Assembly (NCBI RefSeq): GCF_004798865.1
Contig: NW_025336576.1
Location: 1,156,413 to 1,220,412, forward strand
Direction: 5' to 3'
Source of the DNA: Varanus komodoensis
Taxonomy: Eukaryota; Chordata; Lepidosauria; Squamata; Varanidae
DNA: 64,000 nt
Positions 56,291 to 64,000 of this stretch are shown piece by piece. Position 1 is the first letter of the stretch; each line of letters begins with the position of its first letter. The notes beneath the pieces were generated by a model that searched no databases, was not told the DNA's origin, and was given only the letters and a program-made list of their open reading frames with translations. The position numbers and the translations under genes were made by a program.

Positions 56291-58370
56291 TCTGTGAAAA
56301 TAACTCCGCTTTACACCCTGCCAGGGCTTCTGGTTGATATCATACAGAAAGGAATAAGAGCTTGTCCCCCATCACGAAATGAGGATTCCTCCCTTTGGAG
56401 GGGACTCAGATCTGGCGGAGTTCCTTGCAGCGCTGCCACGGAAGGCTTTTCATGATTCAAGGGTGCTTTTTGCTCAGCAACAGCACCTCATCTGTGAGTG
56501 GCGCTGTCACACTGACCCGCAATTAGGGCTCATATAGTCAGTTTCTTGCGAGGGCAATTAGGTTTATTTACAATTAAACACATGGATCCATGGGTGCCCA
56601 AGGAAGGAACCCCCAACGCTACTTCCATCAGGGTTATTTATTTATTTAGAACTTCTGTATGCTGTTCCATCGCATAGCCTCGGGACGGCTTACATAAAAT
56701 ACATAAACACAATACAAATAATATAGGGTTGTATAGAATACACAAAAGGGGAATGAATACAGTACTCAGGAAGGTGATTGGATGCTCTGATATGGATAGG
56801 AAGGTGATTGGATACACGTCACAGCACCATCAAGAAAAGGGACATTTCACTCTAATTAATACCTTTGACAGGCCTTCTAAATTCAAGTTGCCTTGAACAG
56901 GCTGGCCAAGTTAAGTAAACAGAAAGGTGGCACGTGTGAACGTGCAGGGCTAGGGAGGCACTCTGGCAAGCCGCTAAAACGCAGCACTTGCACTTTGACA
57001 GTTGCCCTCTAACGGAGGAGTGGGGTCATCTGGCCTTCACCACCAGCCACGGCGGGAGGCATCTTCTGATGCGTGTATGGCAAGGCAGAGGGGCAGGATG
57101 GCAAAGTTTGCTTTTCTGAGTACTGCGCCTCCAGAGAGCGCAGGCCTCACTCACTCCACGTCTCCACCGGGTGTGGCTCCTCTTTGTCTCCTGGAGAGCT
57201 GCTGTGCGGTCGGCTCGGGGCCCGGGGCCGGCCGGCCTGAGACGGAGAGGCACTTCTGCCTGCCACACTGCCGTGGATCATGTGGAGGGCGTCTTCCAGG
57301 TGGCTGGCGGCTACCTCAGGGCCTGGGCCTTCCCCTGGGCAGAGGCGGCTGAGCCGGGGTTCACGGTAGGCGGCAGCGGGGGACCGGGGGACTGAGCCGT
57401 GCGAATCCTCAGCACAGCGCTGTGCGGGGACGCAGGGAGAGGCAGGCAGGGCTCCTTCGCTGGGTGCCGCCTGCTGAGCGAAGGGGCTGGTGGGAGCCCA
57501 CGCAGCTGAGCCCGTGGGGTGGGCATCAGCCGCACCTGGGAAATCCTGGGGAGCCGAGCCCCAGAGCGGGGGTGGGTCATGGCAGAAACACGTAGAAGCC
57601 CCGCGCTTGGTTTTTCTCCCCATGAAAAGTGTTGCGAAGGGCGAAGCTACCTGTGGGCAGCAGACACTCGCAGACGAGGTTTCTTTCCTGCTTTGGGAAG
57701 GTTAAGCAGATGCACACAAAACAGTGTTTTCTTTTTAATGGCTGCAAGTATGTGGACTTCTGAAAGCCGATGCACCTGCCCTGATTCCAGCAAACCGCGA
57801 GCAGCTGAGAGGTGTGCTAAAGGGCTTGTTGCCTGGCAACTTCTGCACTGCCCGGGATTGGGGGCTCTTCCCCCGCGAGCTGCAGCTGACCCCCCCCCCC
57901 CCGAGCCTGGGGCGCTGCAGTGCCCCTTTCAGTGCCTCGGTGCTGCTTGCGCATCCACATTGGTGGGCAGGACCAAGCCAAACGCAGGCCGGGGTTCCTC
58001 CCTTCAGCAGGCCAGTGTGGGGCTCTTCATTTTTTAATCACTTGTTAAAGGTACGGCAAAGTACTTTTCCACTGGGGGAAAAAACGCTCGAGTGCAAATT
58101 CAGAGAGGGACTTCATAAAAATAATCATGATTATTAAAAAATAATCCAAGGACTGCTCCAGTCGCCTCCGACCTGGTGTGGTCCGGGGGTCCCAGACCAC
58201 AGTTCCTATCATCCCACTGGCTTAATCTCTTTCCATGCGCTCTCAGTTCTTCTGGCAGAGGGTTGAAACCGTTCCGAGAGCTCCATGCCAGCGAACGGGA
58301 TAGAAACGCCCAAGTACATGTGCACATACACCCCCAGGCACAACAAATGACTAGAATCCCCTATTGGAGG
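56291..58370. other. No gene recognised
   Basis: A (TTTA)-tailed repeat end in reverse orientation lies at 56636-56700 (TTATTTATTTAGAACTTCTG, then CCTCGGGACGGCTTACAT). A perfect 16-bp palindrome AATAATCATGATTATT is at 58120-58135. Otherwise nothing was identified. Confidence 0.5.
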
Positions 58371-58918
58371 TGTCAGAATCCCGGAATCTCAATTTGAGAT
58401 GAGGAAATAAAACTCGGGGTTGTAGGAAAGATCAGTTGTTATGAACCTCCGCGTCTTTATTGTCTATCCCAGGTTCCCGCGGTTGACTCACGATAATGCA
58501 TTACCGACCCAGCAGAGATGAACTCGCTGCAAAGCTTCAATACCATTACAGGGCATTTATAGGCACACAGGTACAGGGCAATTGATGACAGAATGCAGAG
58601 ATTCCAATGAGATTCTGAGGTCATCACATACGGAACAGATAAAGAAATGTCAGTCCATCACACTGTAACAATGAGATTAGTATTGACACTTTAGTTGAGG
58701 AACTTGAACCCATCTCCAGGTCTGCTCAGACTTGCAAATTCAAGCCACTAGACACTATTAATGATAAGCTCAGACCCTTATCTCGACTCTAGACATTCTG
58801 CATGATCAGGGCACATGAAGCCCTCTGGGCTGTCAAAAGATTATTGTAAACTAAATTCCAACAATGACTATTTACAATGGATATTTGGGCTAAAATGGCC
58901 TGACTGCTGTAGCTTACA
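58371..58918 (-). mobile_element. Solo LTR-like fossil
   Basis: Read on the minus strand, this 548-bp block begins TGTAAGC and ends TCTGACA, with a TATA-type box (CTATAAATG, near 58556-58564) and an AATAAAG signal about 100 bases further on (near 58460). This order is the U3-R-U5 layout of a retroviral LTR, most like ERV class I. No internal region follows, so it would be a solo LTR. A target duplication was not found, so the ends are approximate. Confidence 0.55.
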
Positions 58919-59109
58919 GCTAAAGGTGAGAGAAAGGAGCAGGGAATGAATGTCATTTTAAACCATGATAGCTTGGTTTTGAGAAGGAAGACAGGATTTG
59001 ATCCCACAATGCAAAGGCACACAGGAGTAATGCTTTTCAGACAGGATTTACCCAAATTTTCCCAACAGAGGTTACCAGCCTTTCAAGACTTTACAGCAGT
59101 TTGTCCCAC

Positions 59110-59140
<31 letters not shown>

Positions 59141-60235
59141 CACGTGCGCGCATATGTGCGATGTGGGGGGGGGGTTGTCTTCACTGCCTCCAAAAGCTAA
59201 ACATTTGTCTGCAAAATTTGCTGCTATTTCATGGCTGAGCATCAGTCACCTTGAGAGACGTTGCTGACGCCACCTAAACTGAATGCTGTTATAATCACTC
59301 CTTCCTTTCCGTCGGAAGAGAAAAATATTCCAGGCTTGCAGAGCGTTCTTTTTAAAACTTTATTGCAATGAAGGGAACCGAAAAGAATGGTTTCCTTCCC
59401 ATCCTTCTGTTCACCTGAGCACATGTTCACCCCCCCCGCCCTTTGAACCCTGCGCCCGGCCGCCTGTTCCCTCCTCCGTTCCCCGAATTGGCTAATGGGG
59501 TACTCGGAGGTTACCCTCTTTCCGCCCACCTGCTCCGCGCTGCCCCAGCACCGGCCCTTCTTCCCAATCCAGCCCTGCCCCGGTGCGCTGCAAGAGGCTC
59601 ATCTTGTTCTGTCCGGCTTGTCAATAAACCATCAGGAAGTATTTGGCCCTCCTGCCTACCTGCCTGCTTCCCCACACCTTGTGCTACCTGATTTTGGCCC
59701 CTCCCCTCCTTTGGGCTAAGTACTTTTCTTTGTTACCCTTTCAGATCTCTTTACTCCCTTGTTTCAGATCATCCTTTCACACTATCAACGCTGACGTCGA
59801 CGTCTCGGGGTCACCCAAACTGGCGGAAAGGGGCACACAGGCCCCCGGATTCCCAAGATCCGGCTCCAGGATCCATCCCGGCCCCCCGCCCCCGCCATGG
59901 GGAAGAAGTGAATCCCTCTCAACCGCCCGATCGGGGGCGCTCGTTGGAGCGCGGCGCCCTCTGCTGGTTACCCGAGGAAACTTCCCTTGCTGCTGTGCAT
60001 TTCGCTCATGGGCCGAGGGTACCGGCGATGGGCCGAGTCTTTTAATTCTGGGCCGTGCTCTGCTCCGTTTCTGCAAGGCACGGGATCTCCCATTCCTCCA
60101 GCAGATAGTCCCATTCAGGGAGGCATCGCATGGATCATGACTAGAGAGCTTCCGAATGCGATGCAGCAGCAGCTTGGAGCTGCCAGACTGACGCCAAGGA
60201 AACGGGACTATAGAACGGATCTGGGAATAAACCCT
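58919..60235. other. No gene recognised
   Basis: Apart from the GA run and a G run near 59164-59173, no element was identified. AATAAA at about 59622 stands alone. Confidence 0.45.
59114..59140. repeat. (GA)n microsatellite
   Basis: About 13 uninterrupted GA units. Confidence 0.95.
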
Positions 60236-60470
60236 GGAGTAGAATCGCAGCACCATAGCTTTGGAAGGGGCCAGAGGGCTGCCAGGTCCAGCCCCTGCTC
60301 AGTGCAGGACTCCAAGGTGAAGCATCCCTCACAGGCTGTCCCGCTGCATCCCAAAAGCCTCCTGTTTGAGAGCCCGCCACCTCCCCAGGTCTTGGGGTCC
60401 GCTGCCTGCTGTAACCGTCAGGAACTTCTGCCCGAGGTCCACGCCTCGCTTCCTGCAGCCTGAGGCCGGG
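60236..60470 (+). mobile_element. CR1-type LINE fragment
   Basis: Opens with GTAGAATCGCAGCACCATAG and TTTGGAAGGGGCCAGAGGG and continues through GAGAGCCCGCCACCTCCCC and GTAACCGTCAGGAACTTCTG, the order seen in amniote CR1 3' regions. Diverged, incomplete copy. Confidence 0.7.
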
Positions 60471-61750
60471 ATGCAGTGCAGAAAGGCGCTTCAAGGCAAC
60501 TGGCCAGAAGGTCAGCTGCGCATTTTTTAACTGCCACTGGCTTCCGAACGCACAACCAATAACCATGCTCCCCAGCTGGTGCTTTTGTGAGTGGCCATGA
60601 GCCTATTTGGCGTATAGCTAAGCTCTGAAGCAGTGGCCAGAGATTGCGGGGGGGGGGGGGGCTGCATCATGTTTCTATATAGGCCCAATAGGCTTTACAA
60701 TATGGGTCTGGTGCTATGGAGGCTTTTCAGCTCTCTCGTAACTTTAATTTAATGCGTCCTGTTCGCACTTCCTGCCAGTTTCTTGCTTCCTACTGATTGC
60801 AGCTGGAGGATCACTGCTGAAATGCCATTTGAAGAGCTTCTCTTAATAGCCCCAGTATCTGTTCGCGCAGAGGGAGAGACTGGGTTTTGTTTTGCATTTT
60901 TTATTTAGAATAGCAAAATTACTTTTTTAAATTAAACTCTTTAAAGTACAGGGTTCTCTCTTCCTTTTAAGATGGTCCCTCTTTCTTCCCTTCATCATCT
61001 CATTTATTTTCCAGCTTTTCCTTGAAACGAAAGGGACATTTCTCCTGGCATTACAGCTTCTCATGGGTGACCGTCCTTGCCTTGGTGAGGTCTGCACGCA
61101 TCCCATGCTGGAATCGGAGTATCACACCCATCATGCACCTCTGCGATGTGTGGAGCCAGGCGCAGGGGAGCGCAGCTGCTGCAGGCCGAGAGCTCGCGGA
61201 TGTCGTGCAAGCCTTCCGGCGTTTCCCCAGCGTGGCCAGGCCTTTCGGCGGAAAGCCCCCGGAGCCCTCGCCCAGGAGAGGCTGCGTGCTGAGGCTTCGC
61301 CTGGCGGCAGGCCCCCCCGCCAGCTCCCCCGCCCCATGGTGCTCCCTGGATTCCGCGGGCCAAAAACAAGAGCCCGCGATGGAGATGGGCGCTCCTCCAC
61401 GGCACAGGGTGCTGCGGCTCTCCGCTTGTCTGCAGCGCCTGCCTGCGCCCCGGGGCACGCCCCCCCCCCGCCCGGGAGGCCCGACCGGCTGCGCGCTCAC
61501 TGTGCGGCCACCGGGAAGGCGCTCCGGAGCAGAGCTGTGGCACCTCGGAGTCCAGCACTGGCTCCTGCGCGGGCAGGGAGGCTGGGATGCCAGGAAAAGA
61601 CGAGCGAGTGGCACAGCCATCCCCCGATGGCCGGGTTTCTCTGCAGAAGCCCGACTGGCGCTGAAAGTCTCCAAGAGGGTCCAGAAGATGCCCAAATCCT
61701 GCTCGTTTGTGTGCACTTTAAAGTGGCCCAGATAGAAAGCGGGATGGCAG

Positions 61751-62250
61751 CTGGATATTACAGCAGCAAAAATCATGCAGAAGAATTGCAAAACTTTACG
61801 GTCAGCAATGAAGAAATCACAGCTGTGAAAGATTTTCATACCTTGGCTCAATCATCAAGTCTAATGGAAAATGCAGCCAAGAAATTTGAAGAAGACTGAG
61901 ACTCGGAAGGGCAACCATGAAGGTCGGTTCTTTGGAGACCAAGGCCAAGATCTTCCACATGCTTGTATTCCTGATCACTGTGGATGGGTATGAAAGCTGG
62001 ATGGCAAGAAGACCGATGTGCTTGAAACAGGGTGCTGGAGGAGAGCTTTGTGAATGTCCTGGGCCAACAGAAAGAGAAACAAGGGAGTCCAGAATTTGCC
62101 CTGGAAGCAAAAAGACAAAACTGTTGTATTTCAGGGCTCAGACACCTCAGGACTCATTCAGGAAGGCATCCATGCTGGGGAAAGCCAAAGGCAGAAAAAA
62201 GACAAGCCCCCGGAGGAGATGGATGGGCCACAAACCGGAGCAGGGCTGTC
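61751..62250 (+). mobile_element. BovB (RTE) LINE 3' fragment
   Basis: Contains CCTTGGCTCAATCATCAAGT, GCAGCCAAGAAATTTGAAGA, GACTCGGAAGGGCAACCATG, GGATGGGTATGAAAGCTGG, GGTGCTGGAGGAGAGCTTTG and GCATCCATGCTGGGGAAAGC in the order of the reverse-transcriptase C-terminus and 3' end of squamate BovB. Reading frames are broken. BovB supplies the machinery for Sauria-type SINEs, one of which lies 1.5 kb away. Confidence 0.8.
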
Positions 62251-63748
62251 TGTGCAAACTAAAAATCGCCCCACGACTGCGGGCTTTTTCGTCTCAGCTA
62301 AAGTTGGCCTACAGCCACGCTTCCCAATGTGTCCGTGCCCTGAGAGACAAAAGCGAAGTGAGAGGGCTTTCCCTTACCCGTGGCTTTGGCCTTGCGCTGG
62401 GACCTTTTCCTGTGTGTGCCTGGGATGGGAGCTGCATCTGGATCAAGCGCTTCCCATGCAGCTACCCCACCTCCTCCAAGGAATTTAGTGGAAGGCCGAG
62501 GCGCTGCCGCCTGCCATCCGGAGCCCGCCATCCTTCTCCACCGTGCCGCCATCTCTTTCCTTACTTCAGGAAACGTCACAGGCTGAGGTGTGGCAGCCAC
62601 AGGTGGCGCTTTCCGTGTGTGCCAGCGCTGGGAGCGCTCTGTTGGAGAGTCCCCGGGGTGGGAGGTGACCCAGGCAGCGTCTTGCTTGGGTTTTGTTCCA
62701 TGAAGGCGGTGGAGCGGGGCCGGTAAGTCAAGAGGGCAGCTCCAGCGGTGAAGGAAGGCCATTCTAGCACTTGGCTGCAGGGAGTCTGCAGAACAGTCTG
62801 CTGAAGAGGCCATCTCTGCAGACCGAAATCCAGCGGCCAGCCGGGTCTGAGAAGCGCCGCCCGGCTCGCCCCAGCCGGTGCCGAGGGGCACAGCGCCGGC
62901 AGCCCTCCTTTGCGTCAGGCCACCCTGCAGCTGGGACGGCACCTGACCACGTGGCTCCTTAATAGTTAGTTGCCAGCTCCAGAGCAACAAGCCAACTTGT
63001 GCCCTGCCCAGAAATTAAATGAGGGCGGTGACCAGCGAAATCTTGCAGGCCGTCCACTGGCTGTTTGCAGTGGCCTCACAGACCTTGCAGATAGCCAAGC
63101 TGGTCTGTGTGCCAGCAGGCCGCCTGGTTGCAGAAACCGGCTCGGACACAACCTGCCAGGTGCAAGAGTTTGCTCCTTTCGCTGGGAACCGGCTTCAGCC
63201 GGAAGGCTCCAGGCTGCTTTGGTCCCCGGGAACATTCAGGGAGAGCGTGAACCGAATCGGGAACTGCAGCTTGGTGGATTCCAAAGGGTGGCCAGGATGC
63301 AGCCCGCAGACCACTGCTCTGTCCTGGCCATCCCAGCCTGTTCCTCCTGGCCCCGAGCCTCTTCCCCTTCCCGGTCCTGTTGCCGGGAAAGCCCCGATGG
63401 CAGCCACCGCAAGGATGAGCACGTTCAGTCAGAAAAGACCCCTTTCGTCTTGGACCGCAGCACTTTGATGAAAGATCACCCAGGCCCCCTGCAGTTACTC
63501 GTGACGTGGTGCTCCTGGGCACTGGACTCCCCGCCAGCCACAAGATCACAGCCCACGGACAGGCACTTGTACAACCTGCTAGTCACGTACGCCAATGCAG
63601 GGCGTTAGGTTTCCAGATCATCCTAGTCCAAGAGCATCCGGGTGCCTCTAGGCACGACACGATGCTCTAAACCGATCAGACATGCTGGCGACAGCAGCAC
63701 GGGAAGCATGCCTGATTGCCTTATTGACCTGTCAATTGAGTAGACCCC
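62251..63748. other. No gene recognised
   Basis: GC-rich sequence with no exon or repeat that I could identify. Confidence 0.45.
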
Positions 63749-63985
63749 TTTATTTATTTATTTTCAATTTATACCCTGCCTTTTTCCTACCAAGGGCTCA
63801 AGGCAGCTTACCTCATTCTCCTCCTCCATCTTGTCCCCACAACAACCACCCTGCGAGGCAGGCTGGGCTGAGAGCCTGTGACTGGCCCAGAGTCACCCAG
63901 TGGGCTCCATGGCCGAGCGGGGACCCGAACCCGGATCGCCCGAGTCCCAGTCCCGCGCTCTAACCACTACGCCACCCTGGCTCTC
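63749..63985 (-). mobile_element. tRNA-headed SINE with (TTTA)n tail (Sauria-like)
   Basis: The best SINE copy in the window. On the minus strand: head AGAGCCAGGGTGGCGTAGTG with A box, B-box-like GGTTCGGGTCC, then TGGGCCAGTCACAGGCTCTC, GTGGTTGTTGTGGGGACAAG, a tail reading GGCAGGGTATAAATTG and AAATAAATAAA. The tail is of BovB type. It is little diverged, so fairly young. Confidence 0.85.
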
Positions 63986-64000
63986 CCTTTGCAGTTTGGA

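Noticed and set aside
59560-59660. AATAAA in a C/T-rich context, considered as a second LTR
   Set aside because: No ends, no TATA-type box and no repeat partner seen.
61022-61899. Overlapping open frames of 237 to 278 codons near the right end
   Set aside because: GC-rich frames open on both strands; the 3' part runs into the BovB fragment and none resembles a host protein.

Overview
The window is vertebrate nuclear DNA, most likely from a squamate reptile (lizard or snake). The evidence is genes with many introns and GT-AG splice sites, CpG-island promoters, a eukaryotic tRNA gene with A and B boxes, and squamate-style repeats: tRNA-headed SINEs with a (TTTA)n tail, CR1 and BovB-like LINE pieces, 5S-rRNA-headed SINEs, and hAT and pogo-like DNA transposons. 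The gene order PCYOX1 - TIA1 - C2orf42 matches human 2p13.3 read in the opposite direction. Species was not determined. All comparisons to human proteins are from memory, not from a search.

Layout. 1-5751 (minus): PCYOX1, exons 1-5; the last exon lies beyond the left edge. 6395-6465 (plus): an intact tRNA-Gly(CCC) between the divergent CpG-island promoters of PCYOX1 and TIA1. 6974-28281 (plus): all 13 coding exons of TIA1, joining to a 392-residue protein with three RRMs and a Gln/Pro-rich tail, followed by a long 3' UTR to about 31130. 32000-33500: the CpG-rich promoter region of C2orf42, interrupted by an assembly gap (33255-33354). 37822-43580 (plus): eight coding exons of C2orf42 (569 residues), polyadenylation signal at 43981. 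44010-49145: no recognised gene. 49146-53263 (minus): the 3' exons of a type IV, internexin-like intermediate filament gene; its head and first rod segment fall in a second gap (53264-53363). 53364-64000: no recognised gene; it holds a recent large inverted repeat (53935-54365 against 55849-56290), a solo LTR-like fossil, a BovB LINE piece, CR1 and a SINE.

The genes do not form one pathway. PCYOX1 is a lysosomal enzyme of prenylcysteine breakdown, TIA1 an RNA-binding splicing and stress-granule protein, C2orf42 a conserved nuclear-looking zinc-binding protein of unknown role, and the filament gene probably neuronal cytoskeleton. No new multi-gene system was found. The points most worth a second look are the 11-proline run in TIA1, the intermediate filament gene with an unusual intron beside C2orf42, the near-identical inverted repeat, and a predicted uORF and CRE cluster in the C2orf42 leader.
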